From contig NC_083868.1 of NCBI RefSeq assembly GCF_032452875.1, positions 99,568,537 to 99,632,536 of the forward strand: DNA of 64,000 nucleotides, written 5' to 3'. A model generated the notes under the pieces. It had not been told where the DNA came from. It worked only from the letters and a program-made list of their open reading frames with translations, and did no database searches. This stretch comes from Bos javanicus. Taxonomy: Eukaryota > Chordata > Mammalia > Artiodactyla > Bovidae. Position 1 is the first letter of the stretch. Each line of letters starts with the position of its first letter. Below, piece after piece: positions 46,111-58,811 of this stretch. The position numbers and the translations under genes were made by a program.

Positions 46111-47229
46111 ATAATTGATTACATGGGGGCCATGGGCGGGGAAGAACTACAGCAGAAAACATTTGTACTTCCATTCCCTTAGAATAAATTAGGCATCCTG
46201 GGAGGACTTTAAGGGCTAGTTGGAAGTGCAAAACACACAAAGATAAAAATTCTGTTCCTGAGGTGTGCACAGCTAAGTGTCCATAATGCTTATGTTGCCA
46301 CATCTGTACCTCATGCCAAGACCTAGCTGTGGTCATACTTTCTTTAAAACAGTGAAATAATGTGTTCTTGGTCAGGATCAAAGCTGAATAGTCACCATTA
46401 GAGGAACTCTGATAATACTCTTTACATACTTGCAAAACTTTTAAGGTCTACCTTGTAAATATGCACAGTCTTAATACCAGGTAAATTATTACTTGATAAT
46501 TATATTTACTAAATGTGTCATGATTTTAGAACTTAAGGAATAGAACTATTTATTTTTAAAAATCAATTTTAAAATATGTTTCAAAGGTCATATTCAGTGA
46601 TCTATTACTTTCCTATAATTTTATTAAAAATCGCTCTATTTTTATCTTTGCCACTTATAATATTTGGGGCAGATCGTTTGTTTTAGGCCATAGCTTTTAT
46701 TTGTTTTTGCTTGACATTTGGGGTTTTGGGATTTCATCAGTTCTGTTTTGATTTTGAAACTTAAGAATTCAGAGCTGAGTTCTTATATTGATAGCTTGAA
46801 CTCTGTCTCTTGGTGGAGAAAAGCACACAAAACTACTAATTGCCTGCAATGCTTCCCTCATCTGCTCTGTTATCACTTGGAGCTTCCACTGCATGTTATA
46901 TTTTCAAAGTATCTTAGCACTGTTTTAATTTGTGTTATGCCTGTGAAATGAGAATGCCATAAATACTCCCAAAGTAGGTTAGTTTATAAAATATCAGTAA
47001 ACATCTTGATTTTTAAGAGAAAATAAAGACCCAAACTAAAAATCAAAATAACAGGAAAATATATTTAAATAAATGCAGCATGAAAATGAATCTAAAGGAA
47101 GTGTTTCTTACAGCAGAAGGCTAATAACAAATGCTATTTTAAAAAATGCTTTAATAGGCTCCTTTTTAGACAATGTTTTTTAAATGTCTTACATTGCATG
47201 CAATAAAAGGCACAAATCTAAAGTTTGCA
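46111..47229. other. Unassigned intergenic sequence
   Basis: About 1.1 kb of AT-rich sequence without recognised features. Confidence 0.45.
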
Positions 47230-47450
47230 TGACCTAATTTTAACAGAGCTTCCCTCTATCACATATCTCTTAAGGCTTTTAACTGCCTTAGTGGACATTT
47301 GTCTCTACCTCCTTCTGTAAGAGTGTAAGCTCTCTGAAGGTAAGGTCTGAGCCAAGCTCTCTGGTTTCTCTGTGACCTCACAGAGCCAGAAGGTGCTCAG
47401 TGAAAGATGAATAAATTGATAAGTGAATAAATATTCATGAATAGGATATC
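47230..47450 (+). repeat. L2 3'-end fragment
   Basis: 'agagtgtaagctctctgaagg' near 47320 and 'gaaggtgctcagtgaaagatgaataaat' region near 47389 are L2 3' terminus. Confidence 0.6.
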
Positions 47451-48374
47451 TTATTATCCTGCCTAGTTGCTTTTCTTGGTGGCTCTGGCCTGATAAGAGA
47501 TGGGAGGGGAATAAGGGTTGTGAATACCTGTGGCAGCCTTGGCTTGAGGGTGTGGAGGGTGATCTACCAGTCAGGGCTCTTCTTCAGTGCAGATTGAAGT
47601 TTCTGAGAAAGATAACTGGGCAAAAGATGTAGTGTCCTGGGGCTGACTGGTTCAGGAAATGAGCTATTTCAAATACCTGGCTCTTAGAATCAAAAGCAGA
47701 GAAGTGGTAAAAATCCTATCAATAGTTATTAGTTGACACAGTAGGCTTGTGCAAGGGGGCTGTACAGGCTGCCAGCATTTGAAAATCCTTCCTGAAAATA
47801 GTGTCCTGCATTGTTCATTAGTTTCTTTTACCATCTGAGCCACCAGGGGAACTCTATTCAGTTTCTAATGAAAGCAACCTCATAATGATCAAACATTAAT
47901 GTAAAATAAATATGTTGATTGGAGACCACATTGGTATCTGGAGTAAGTATACTATGTAGTGTATTATTTTGACAAAATGTCAAGGAAAAGGAAAATGGAA
48001 AAAAGTGTAAAGGTATACAGCATGCTTATAAGAATAAATCAGTCATATGTATGCCTAGAAAAGTCACAGTAGGCAAACTGCTATAATAAACAAACTCAAA
48101 TTTAGTGACTCAACTATACATATTTTAGTTTTTGCTCCTGCACAGGTCAAATGCATCTTCCTGGTCTCATGGCTTTTCTGGACATCTCTTCTACAAGTGG
48201 CGGCTCAGGAAACCAAGCTCCATCCCTCTTGGGGTTCTTCCAGCTCTGAAGGCCTGAGCCCCACTAGAGATATTCTGCACCCAGTCAACAGATAAGGGGA
48301 GAGAAAGAGCTGGTCAAAATTTAGTTACTTGACTGCACATAACTGGGGCAAGCTGGGATTTGCTGGGTTCGGAG
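47451..48374. other. Unassigned sequence with a Bov-tA remnant
   Basis: A short antisense Bov-tA head remnant, 'taccatctgagccaccagggg', lies near 47830-47850. The block 48075-48300 may be an old LTR or MER-type repeat that I cannot name. Confidence 0.4.
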
Positions 48375-48978
48375 TGTTAGGCAGGAAGTTAGCTACGAGC
48401 AAAGAGAGGTGACCCCACTGGCTAAACATTCAATGGCCACCTAATCCTACCAAGCTATTTACCAACCCCACCCCAGATATACCCCCATCAGTACTCCAAA
48501 ACAGGGGACTGGAAAAAATCCCCCACTGACTGACTGGAAGGACTTTCCTTACTCTGGTATATGCATACACCTCACACTATCATGTACTTAGGTAATCTTT
48601 GGTGGCCATTGTACTCATTAAATGTTCATAAATATTCTATGAATGCATGCATCTAAGTATAACAGACTGAATTATGGGAAGGACATGCAGAGTAGAGCCT
48701 CTTGTTACATAACCTGCAGCTGTCAATCAAGACTGTCAGTCAATGACCTCCTGGATTATGCAAATAACCTTGCCTTAAAAACTCTGCACTCCAGCTCTCC
48801 AGGGCCATTGCCTCCCTTGGCCAGGCCCATCTCTCTCTTGAGGTGTTGACTCTGTTCTCTCTTTTCTTATCTTCAATAAATTCTCTTACAGTGTGTAAGA
48901 CCTCAGATTCTTCTTTGCCTCCTTAACAAGAACGGAGGCCCATGGGAGGAGGAGTCTCCAGACCCTCCTCTGCTAACA
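48375..48978 (+). mobile_element. Endogenous retrovirus solo LTR
   Basis: A 604-bp unit with inverted ends TGTTAGGCAG and CTGCTAACA. In order it carries an octamer-like ATGCAAAT at 48758-48765, a TTAAAA TATA-variant at 48775-48780, and an AATAAA at 48875-48880. No internal proviral sequence lies on either side, so a solo LTR from recombination is the simplest reading. The flanking 4-6 bp do not match, so the target duplication has decayed or the edges are slightly off. Family unnamed. Confidence 0.75.
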
Positions 48979-49029
48979 CCAGGAGAAAATGAAACAGTGG
49001 TGAAAAGTAGTCATTTTTTGTCACAGAGC

Positions 49030-49795
49030 TAGTCATATCTTATCCTATGAACTGTTGGCTTTGGGGATATCTTTTGACCACCCTCAACCTCCACTCCCCC
49101 AAACCCTGGACTCTGGCAGCAACCCATCTATTTTCTGTTTCTGAGTTGAGTTTTTTTTAGATTCCACATATAAGTGATATCATATAGTATCTCACTTAGC
49201 ATAATGCCATCAAGGTCCGTCCATGTTGTAGCAAATGACAGGATTTCCTGGATTTTTATGGCTGAATAATATATCACCTTTTCTTTATCCAGTCATCCAT
49301 CCATGGGTACTTAAGGTTGTCTACATGTTTTGGCTATGGTAAACAATGGTACAGTGAATATGGCGGTGCAGATATCTCTTTGAGATAGTGATTTCATTTC
49401 CTTTGGATATATGCCCAGAAGTGGACTTGCTGAATCATGTAGTAGTTCTAATTTTAGTTTTTTGAGGAACCTCCATATTGTTTTCCATTGTGGCTGCACA
49501 AGTTTACATTCCTATGAAGGCACAGCATTCCCTTTTCTCTATATCCTTGCCAATACTTGTTACTTCTTGTCTTTTTGATGACAGCCATTCTAAAAGGTTT
49601 TGATTTGCATTTCCCTGAGGATTAGTAGTGTTAACATTTTTTCATGCACCTGTTGGCCATCTGAATATCTTCTCTGGAAAAATATCTACTCTGGTCCTCT
49701 GCTTATTTTATAATCAGATGGTTTGGGATTTTTTTTTTTTTTTTTGCTATTGAAGCTTTTTGTTTTGCCAATTGTTTTTAATTTTTAAAAATCTA
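49030..49795 (-). mobile_element. L1 ORF2 C-terminus/3' UTR fragment
   Basis: Antisense L1: 'ttagattccacatataagtg' near 49158, 'ctgaataatatatcacc' near 49262, 'tccattgtggctgcacaagtt' near 49484, 'gatttgcatttccctgagg' near 49602. A poly-T run at 49731-49745 interrupts it. Older than the 44-kb copy. Confidence 0.8.
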
Positions 49796-49854
49796 ATTCT
49801 CTGAAGAAAATATCTTCTTCTTGACAGTAGCTGACATTTTTATTCTAAGAAAAG

Positions 49855-50200
49855 CCATAGACAACCTGGATGGGAGGGGAGTTCGGGGGAGAGTGGATCC
49901 ATGTATTAATATATGTATGACTGAGTCTCTTTGTTCTTCACGTGAAACTGACAAAATTGTTAATGGGCTACGTGTGCTGTGCTTAATCACTCAGCATGTC
50001 TGACTTTTTCGACCCCATGGACTGTAGCCCACCAGGCTCCTCTGTCCATGGGATTCTTCAGGCAAGAATACTGGTGTGGGTTGCTATGCCCTTCTCCAGG
50101 GGATCTTCCCAACCCAGGGATTGAACTTCAATACCCTGCTTTGCAGGTGGATTCTTTACTGTCTATACCCCAATACAAAATAAAAAGTTAAAAACAAACA
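49855..50200 (+). mobile_element. L1 3' end split by a Bov-tA
   Basis: 'gagagtggatccatgtatt' near 49890 to 'gttaatgggcta' (49970), resuming after the SINE at 'taccccaatacaaaataaaaag' (50166 on) and an A-rich tail. Confidence 0.75.
49971..50163 (-). mobile_element. Bov-tA SINE inside an L1 tail
   Basis: Reverse element from 'cgtgtgctgtgcttaatcac' to 'attctttactgtct', interrupting the L1 phrase 'ggcta|taccccaa'. Confidence 0.88.
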
Positions 50201-50611
50201 AACAAAACACACACCTGAAGACTGATAAAACATTTACATTCAATTTTGTAAATACAAATATTAAAAATATTTTTTTAAGTCAAAAAAAGAAGTAATAGAC
50301 AGCAGGTGCTAGGTCAGATCAAGGAAGATAGTTGGGGTTGCAGGATGGATATGGAAATAACTCAGACCTAGTTTAGGTTGCCTATACTTAGGTTTATCCC
50401 CCATATAGCAAAGAAGCAGTTCAAAAGATGCAAATGCCAGATATGACTAGGTGGGTACTGTACTCCATGGCTCCCTTATAGGGGTTGCCCAGGAATTGGT
50501 GGTTTTGGTGACATTTTTGGAAAGGGATTGCTCCAATGTTGGAAGACCATAAGAATGAACTTGTTCTTGTTTACTTCCGATCAGGTCATTGTCCAGAAAC
50601 AGCTCATGTAT
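50201..50611. other. Unassigned intergenic sequence
   Basis: Nothing named. Confidence 0.4.
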
Positions 50612-51118
50612 CTGTTGTTATTATCCAACTGCTAAGTTGTATCTGACTCTTTGCAACCCCGTGGGTGAGAGGACATCAAGCTTCTCTGTCCTTCACTCAC
50701 TCTCAACCCAGAGTTTGCTCAAATTCATGCCCATTAAGTCAGTGATGCTGTCTAACCATTTCATCCTCTCCCACCCTCTTCTTTCGCTTTCAATCTTTCT
50801 GAGCATCAGGGTCTTTGCCAATGAGTCACCTCTTCACATCAGGTGGCCAAAGTATTGGAGTTTCAGCTTCAGCATCAGTCCTGCCAATGAATATTCAGAA
50901 TTGATTTGCTTTAGGATTGACTAGTTTGATCTTTTTGTAGTAGGGACTGTCAGGAGTCTTCTCCAGCACCACAGTTCCAAAGCGTCAATTCTTCGGTCTC
51001 GGCCTTCTTTATAGACCAGGTCTCACATCCGCACTGGATGACTACTGGAAAAACCATAGGTTTGACTATATGGACCTTTGTTGACAAAATAATGTCTTTG
51101 CTTTTTAATATGCTGTCC
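50612..51118 (-). mobile_element. BovB LINE 3' fragment
   Basis: Reverse BovB from 'gttgttattatccaactgct' to 'ctttttaatatgctgtcc'. The plus frame at 50589-50924 is its antisense. Degenerate. Confidence 0.88.
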
Positions 51119-52089
51119 ATGGCTCTAAATCTACCACTTAGGAACTTTTGTCACCTTGTAATGATATACAAGCTCTGACCACAGAGATCTTTCTGTGCCA
51201 GCACTGGAATAATCTTTGTTACATGACCCTGAATATCAAGGCTAACGGAGATGTTTATGCCTGAGCTGGGGCTTTCCAAAGGGAAGGTCTAGCTGTGACT
51301 ATTACAGGGGAGAACTCGTTTTTCTAACTCCAGAGACTAGGTTTAGGGATCAAAACGTGCTTTACTAATAAGGAGAGAACTTCTAGCTGACAAGATAAAC
51401 TCCTAAGCTTTGCTATATCTCTATTCTCCATTAATTTTTTTCACCTTTTCCTTTTTTATAGACCAGGAGATCAATAGACAAGCACTTTTTTTTGCAGTAA
51501 GTTATGTGCAGAAGCAAGCAAGTGTGGAATTCAATATGGTTATGCAGCCACATGAGCATTGCTTCAGAGAACTTCTTTTTAGGAATATTTTCTGTCTTCA
51601 AGTAAACAATCTCTTACATTTCTTTCACATTAACAATGGTTTGATGAGTTAAGTAAATTTATCAAAGCAGAAAGAAAGCTGAAATGATGCATTTTGGCAG
51701 GTTTTTTTTCATCGTAGAGGAAAATAAATCAGCATATCTAGTGAACAAATAGCAGTCATCTAAAGGTCTATGTTGCCTCCTGCTTGAAATTTCTATAGAC
51801 TGGACCTCTTTACTCTGCCTCTTGGGGAACTCACCTTTTCATCTCTGCCCCAGCTGCACCCGGTATGAGCTCCTACCCCAACATCATCTGCTAATAGAGT
51901 TGCTTTCTTCAGCTGGATATCAAGAACCTTAAGAGTCTGGCGGCTCTGTATCTCATTCATCTTTGTAGCTCTCTGTAGCATGATAAATTAGTAATTAAGT
52001 GAATACATATGGAAAAAACTTCAGTAAAAGAAAAGTGATGACCAAAGTTACTGGTGGAAAGGCTTTCGTATAACTGGTTATGAGCTGCT
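51119..52089. other. Unassigned intergenic sequence
   Basis: No gene or named repeat seen. An 80-codon plus frame at 51410-51652 has no recognisable signature. Confidence 0.4.
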
Positions 52090-52165
52090 TTTGTAACTTT
52101 TAAAATTAAAGTATAATTATTTACAGTATTTTACTAGTTTCAGGTGTACAGAAGAATTTGTTTTT
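52090..52165 (-). mobile_element. L1 3' end fragment
   Basis: 'aaattaaagtataattattta' and 'actagtttcaggtgtacag' near 52132-52150 are antisense L1 terminus. Confidence 0.6.
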
Positions 52166-54629
52166 CAAAACGTTTATCTGATGAGACACTCCTTTTAAAA
52201 AAGGGACAACTTTTTAAAAAATGCCCCCAAATCAATATATACAAAACAATCAGTTCCTTGTAACTACAGCATAAAACTTCTGAATGTAGTATCATTTTAC
52301 ATGTTCAGAGCATTAAAAGGACTTGCTTTAATAAGTGACAGGTTGTTTTATTAGTAAAATAACCAACTAAACTCACTTTTCCCCATGAGTTTGTCACTAT
52401 AGTTGAAACAGAGGTTCATAGATGCCCTTTTAATCTGTGTGCTTTGACTGTAGGATGTGAATCAGAAGATTTTCTACAGGGAAGTTAACAAGAATGAGTA
52501 GTTCATTTATGGTTTTTGTCTCAAATATATTACCAAGAGAGATTTTTTTTCCTTTTTTTTTTCTTTAATGGCCTACACTGTGTTTTTCTCACAATTTTAT
52601 CTCCATCAAAAGCATCATAGAACTGGTATAGAGAACTTTCAGTGGATCTTAAACCTGAAGTTTTTATTTCCAATCAGTCCAAAGTATTATTCTACTTGAA
52701 ATCTGAAGCAGAAATAGGCTAGATAGAATTTTGTCATAAAAATGAAGATGATTTTATTTCAAAAGAATGAAAGATTCATATTCTATTCTATGAAAGTTGT
52801 CATTGAATACCAGAGGCTCATTCCAAGGTGTATTTTTTAAGAGTTGTGTATAGATTTGAAAAGATAGATTGTAACATTACCAAGTGCTTTGTGCCTATTT
52901 TGAGTGTTTTCTCACCTAACTTCTTTTAATGTTGAAATAAAAGCAGTTACTACCCTTATTGGTTTATTAGGATTACAGTGACATCTTGTGGCATGTCATT
53001 TTCCCTTTTAAAACTTGCCCAGGTCAAAATCTAAGATTTTAGTTCTTGCTAAAGAGTTTTAGTTTTATTAATGGAATAGATATTAATGAAAAAACTCAGT
53101 AACTACTATTTGAAATACAAGTCAGATGAATAAAATGCAATCCAGTTTATTTGGTTCAAGTAAATACTTCTGGATAATTTCAATTAGAAAAATATTTTCT
53201 TTCGAAAATACCAAGATCTAGCATTCATTTAAAATTTTATTCCATTGGCATCATTATGACACAGGAAAGGCCCTAGAAATTGATCCATGCAGACAATGAA
53301 ATTAAAAATTAAAATTCCATTGCTAACGAAGTATTGTGTGATTATAGCTTCTGTGAATTGTCAAGACCAGCTAATTAAAAACAGTCTTATTGGAAGAAAG
53401 GTTTTTATTGGAAGGAAAAAAATTTTCAGGACAAAATTAAACCTCTGCCATTTAATCTGATACTTATCAGCTTCCTCATGGACTGCCTCTAATTAGTATG
53501 TAGAGTATGTAAGGTTAGAATGTCATTAAACTACATTAAGAGGTGTAAATTAAGAAAAAAAGAAAAACTAGATTCAATATTCCCACCCTCCCATTCTGCC
53601 CTCCTCACACATATTCCAGTCATTAACATTCACTTCTGTGTGATGAATGCCAGAAAACTTCTTCTTTCAGAGGCTTTTTAATGACCAAGTTCAGTCTACT
53701 TTAGATATTGTAGAGTCATTTTGCTGAAAATAATTACCATTTGCAGGTAGCTTGTGCATATTTGCTGTTCTGCTCCCATTTTCCTTTTCTTGCTCACACA
53801 CTGCCTCCCTCCCCTCTTTTAAAAGTCTGGAACGCAATCTCCTTTGAAAATGATATATAACAACATTTCCACTCACTATGTACTTTAACAGATATGATTC
53901 CTTCACACATCTTGCTGTGATTAATATATTTCGTCCAATTCAAGACATCAGTTTTAGGACACTCCTTTGTTTTATGTAAGCTTAGAAGGAAAAACCTGCT
54001 TTCAGTTAAATTATGACACATTAAACAGAAGGTGTATTTCAAAATTCATTTGAGACATTAAGTATATCTTTTAGATTTATTTAAATACATTTTATTATGG
54101 ATCATACTTATGTATGTTTTAAAGTGAAAATATGAACAAAATGCAATGTTTTTCAACAGAGTCCAGCTCCAAGTCCCTTCCTATGCGGTGACTGAGGTCT
54201 GCGTTTGCCCACACCATTGTCCTCCATGCTATTAAGAGCCGCGGCATGACACAGACATTCCCAGAGTGTAACTTCTGTCTCTAGGACTTTCCCTTAAGCT
54301 ATTGACACCTGTTTCACAAGTTTTGAAACTGGCACTTTATCTACAGAAAAATCAATGAAAAGTTTTTAGACAATTCACAGTGCTTCCTCAGACAGTCATT
54401 ATGATTCTTTCTCAGTGGTTTGTGGACTAAGAAGTCAAGAGTTAGACTGCCATCATGTAACAAGATTGCTGCGTATACAAGCAATACCATCTAAGTCATG
54501 GCTGTTACCTTCACCAGCAATTGTAAGACACCATTGATCTCTCCATTCTCTTAATGTTAAAATCTGAAAAATGATGTGCCTTAGAAGAGCTGAAATATGG
54601 TCATGTAATGCTAACAGCTAGCCTTTTGT
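52166..54629. other. Longest stretch without recognised repeats
   Basis: About 2.5 kb with no SINE, LINE or gene that I can identify. Frames at 53691-54042 (minus) lack splice and domain support. A small CpG-containing patch, 'gagccgcggcatg', lies near 54236. Confidence 0.45.
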
Positions 54630-54800
54630 GACTGACTGCTATGTGTCAAGTACTTATTGTATTCCTCATACACATTATATCATTTAATCCTCAGATAACC
54701 CTACGAAGTAGATGTTACTATTTCAATACACAGATGAAAATCAAACAACTGGTTCCAAGGACAGACATCTAGTAAGTGGCAGATCTGGTGTTTAAATTTG
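54630..54800 (+). repeat. MIR-like SINE
   Basis: 'tcctcatacacattatatcatttaatcctcag' and 'gatgttactatttcaatac' near 54663-54730, then 'ctagtaagtggcagatctgg', fit the MIRb core. Confidence 0.65.
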
Positions 54801-55554
54801 GTTTTCTCTCTTGCCACACGATCTGTGTTTTTCCATAGGAAACTGGTTATAAATACTTAAGCAGAAAATATTTGAAGCAGGGGTGACTCAATCATATGGA
54901 AGAGAATATGCTCTCCACTGGCAATTTTCCTTAAATAACAGACAAAGAGCAATTGTGTGAACAAATATCAGATTTGTATGTTTGTGAATTATCACGAAAC
55001 TTTCAGAAGAGGGGAGAAATGAAACATTGTCTTCTATTTGAGGAAGACAAAAAACTGCTATATCAGCCAGTAGCTATGATGACTGCTAAAGAAACATTTT
55101 CTGGAACATGCCATATGTCACAAATAATTATGCAATTTTCCCCCAAATAGAGAAAGATCTCTGCAATTTTCAACAAGAGGAAAAGTTTATCTATATTTCA
55201 CTTATAATAAGGCAAAGGACAGTATGTATCTTATTTGAAATTGGTTTTATTTTCATTAATTAAACACTTTTCTCACAACTCTGTGCATCTTTGTCTCATC
55301 AAAATCAGAAGCCAATATATTTAGGATGCACCTTTAGTTTTTAGCTTATTAATGTTAAACTGTATTCTATCTGTAGACTGATTATTTTGTGGAAATATCT
55401 CTCCCAGTTTTCATAAGATGGAGTTCTTTACATGAAGTATTTTTATGTTCATGTAGAGACTTCAGAATTCCCTCAGGAATAACTTAGTTGGCAGACAGGA
55501 AACAAAGCAGCGGAGTTAAGTTTCATATTCTCTATGTTTGTTCTCTTAGGACAA
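54801..55554. other. Unassigned intergenic sequence
   Basis: Nothing recognised. A 65-codon frame at 54953-55150 has no signature. Confidence 0.4.
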
Positions 55555-56219
55555 AACACAGGGGAAAAGATCCTGATTTTGGTCTTGGCCATCAGTTTTT
55601 GGATATGACACCAAAATTACAGGCAATAAAAGCAAAAACAACAAATGGGATTGCATCAAACTAAAAAGCTTCTGTAGAACAAAAGTAACCATCAACAAAA
55701 TGAAAAGGGAATCTAAAAAATGGGAGAAAATATTATTTGCAAACCATATATGACAAGGGTTTAATATCTAAAGTATATATCCAAAGGAATAAAAATTAGT
55801 ATCTTGAAGAGATATCTGTACTCTTGCATTATTGCAGCATTATTCATAAAGGCATAAAATAACCTAAACATCCATTGATGTTTGAATGGATAAAGAAATG
55901 TAATATATGTATTCCTGTGTAACGCATATATATATATATATACACAAATACATATATATACAAGTGTAATATATGTATTCCTGTGTAATACATATATAAA
56001 TATATATACACACACACACAAAGGAATATTATTCAGTCATAAAAAGCTGGAAATCCTGCCATTTGCAATAGCATGGATGAATCTGAAGGACACCATGCTA
56101 AGTGAAATAAGATAAAGACAAATACTGTATGGTCTCATAATGAAAAATCTAAAAATAAAAGATAAATAAAATAAAAAGTAAGAGTACATAGAAAGTGAAT
56201 AGAATGGTGGTTGCCAGGG
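55555..56219 (+). mobile_element. Old L1 ORF2 C-terminus and 3' end, first of three
   Basis: 'ggcaataaaagcaaaaac' near 55623, 'gaatggataaagaaatg' near 55882, 'aaggaatattattcagtcat' near 56021 and 'atgctaagtgaaataag' near 56095. A TA/CA-rich block at about 55895-56022 contains two copies of tgtaatatatgtattcctg. Confidence 0.78.
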
Positions 56220-56224
56220 TTGAG

Positions 56225-56715
56225 GGGCTTATTTATAATAACAGGGCTAAACCTGGAGGGCCTTGTGCTATGTGAAATAAGTCATAAAAAGAAAGACAAA
56301 CACTGTATGATATCAATTATATGTGGGACCCTCAAAAAACAGTCAAATTCATAGAAACAGAGAGTAGAATGGTGGTTTTACATGCGGAGGGGTGGGGGAA
56401 ATAGGGAGATATTGAGCAAAGGATACAAACTTTTGATTATAAGATGCATAAGTTCTGGAGATCTAATGCAGAGCATGCTGACCATAGCTAAGAATACTAT
56501 ATTATAAGCTTGAAATTTGCTAAGAGAATACATCTAAAGCATTCTCACCACACACACACACACACACACACAAGGTAACCATACGAGGTGATATATTTGT
56601 TAATCAACTTGGTTGTGTTAATCACAGCATATACGTACATCAAATCATTGTGTTGTAAAGTTTAAATATATACAGTTTTGTTTGTCAATTATACCTCAGT
56701 GAAGCTGGAAAAATG
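56225..56715 (+). mobile_element. Old L1 3' end, second of three
   Basis: It restarts at 'tgctatgtgaaataagtcat' near 56267 and runs to 'caattatacctcagtgaagct' near 56686. A (CA)n run lies at 56547-56572. Confidence 0.75.
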
Positions 56716-56869
56716 ATTTAAAGTAAAAGCAGAAAGTGTATGATTGTTGTTGATTTCCTCCCCCCAGATATGAGACAAACAGAAAAGTTTTCGTAAGCTG
56801 GCTGTGCACATCATATATGTGTGCCTGTGTGTTTGTGTGCTAACACACATTTTAAAGGAAATGAGACTG

Positions 56870-57555
56870 GCCTATACTTTTTAATTTTTCTCCTCAAAAC
56901 ACTAAAAATATAAGTACCATATGATCCAGTAATTCTACTCCTGTGCATACAGCTTAAGAAAATGAAAACACTAATTTGAAAAGATACATGTACCCCAAGA
57001 TTCATAGCAGCATTATTTCCAATAGCCAAGATATGGAAGCAGCCTAAATGCCCAACAGCAGATGAATGGATAACAAAGATGTGGCATATGTATATGTATG
57101 GAATATTAATCAGCCATAAAAAGAAAGAAATTTTGCCATTTGCAAAACCAAGGATGGACCTAGAGGATATTCTGCTAAGTAAAATAAGAGAAAGACAAAT
57201 ACTGTATGTTATCACATATATGTTGAATCTAAAAAATAAAACAAGCGAATGTAATGAAAAAGAAACTGACTTACAGATGTAGAGGAAAAACTAGTGGTTA
57301 CCAATGGGGAGAAAAAGAGCAGAGGGGCAAGATAAAATAGGGAGGTTAAGAGGTAAAAACTACTATGTACAAATAAACAAGCAACAAAAATATACTGTAT
57401 AGCACTGGGAATACGGGCAGTATTTCATATTAACTTTAAATGGAGTATAAGCTATAAAAAATTTGAATTATTATGTTGTATACCTGAAAATAATATAATA
57501 TTGTAAATCAACTACACCCCAATTTAAATAAAAAGAAACTAAAAAAAGATTTATT
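56870..57555 (+). mobile_element. Old L1 ORF2 C-terminus and 3' end, third of three
   Basis: 'accatatgatccagtaattc' near 56917, 'gcagcattatttccaatagcc' near 57007, 'gaatggataacaaagatg' near 57064, and the 3' terminus 'atcaactacaccccaattta' near 57507. Confidence 0.82.
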
Positions 57556-57725
57556 TTTCAATAGAAAGGAAATATTGAAGAAATTATAAACAAAACAATA
57601 GGAAAACCTTGGTATTATCAAATATTTTATTTTTAAGCACTCCATAAACATGCTAATAATAAGGTAGACTCCACTTTCATTTAAGGGACATCTAAATTGT
57701 TTTGAAATATTTTAAGGTAAACATT

Positions 57726-58811
57726 GACTATGTCAAACCCTTTGACTGTGTGGATCACAATAAGCTGTGGAAAATTCTGAAAGAGATGGGAATACCAGAC
57801 CACCTGATCTGCCTCTTGAGAAATTTCTATGCAGGTCAGGAAGCAACAGTTAGAACTGGACATGGAACAACAGACTGGTTCCAAATAGGAAAAGGAGTAT
57901 GTCAAGGCTGTATATTGTCACCCTGCTTATTTAACTTCTATGCAGAGTACATCATGAGAAACGCTGGACTGGAAGAAACACAAGCTGGAATCAAGATTGC
58001 CAGGAGAAATATCAATGACCTCAGATATGCAGATGACACCACCCTTATGGCAGAAAGTGAAGAGGAACTAAAAAGCCTCTCGATGAAGGTGAAAGTGGAG
58101 AGTGAAAAAGTTGGCTTAAAGCTCAACATTCAGAAAACTAAGATCATGGCATCTGGTCCCATCACTTCATGGGAAATAGATGGGGAAACAGTGGAAACAG
58201 TGTCAGACTTTATTTTTTTGGGCTCCAAAATCACTGCAGATGGTGATTGCAGCCATGAAATTAAAAGACGCTTACTCCTTGGAAGGAAAGTTACGACCAA
58301 CCTAGATAGCATATTCAAAAGCAGAGACATTACTTTACCAACAAAGATCCATCTAGTCAAGGCTATGGATTTTCCCACTGGTCATGTATGGATGTGAGAG
58401 TTGGACCATGAAGAAAGCTGAGCACCGAAGAATTGATGCTTTTGAACTGTGGTGTTGGAGAAGACTCTTGAGAGTCCCTTGGACTGCAAGAAGATCCAAC
58501 CAGTCCATTCTAAAGGAGATCAGTCCTGGGTGTTCTTTGGAAGGACTGATGCTAAAGCTAAAACTCCAGTATTTTGGCCACCTCATGTGAAGAGCTGACT
58601 CATTGGAAAAGACTCTGATGCTGGGAGGGATTGGGGGCAGGGGGAGAAGGGGATGACAGAGGATGAGATGGCTGGATGGCATCACTGACTCGATGGACAT
58701 GAGTTTGAGTGAACTCCGGGAGTTGGTGATGGACAGGGAGGCCTGGCGTGCTGCGATTCATGGGGTCACAAAGAGTCTGACAAGACTGAGTGACTGAACT
58801 GAACTGAACTG
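57726..58811 (+). mobile_element. Young BovB fragment with open RT frame and target-site duplication
   Basis: Starts in the reverse-transcriptase domain ('gactatgtcaaaccctttgac') and ends in GAACTGAACTGAACTGAA. An exact 12-bp direct repeat, aaggtaaacatt, occurs at 57714-57725 and 58812-58823. A 231-codon frame (57702-58397, its first residues from flanking DNA) includes an intact YADD box near 58027-58038. It then shifts frame by what looks like one inserted base near 58370; the frame reopens at 58384-58590. No endonuclease part is present, so it is not autonomous. Confidence 0.95.

Noticed and set aside
46070..46435. 121-codon minus frame
   Set aside because: No recognisable domain, no splice support, and partly over a MIR-like fragment.
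57702..58397. 231-codon plus frame as a host gene
   Set aside because: It is BovB RT with a few residues of flanking DNA at its start and a frameshift at its end.
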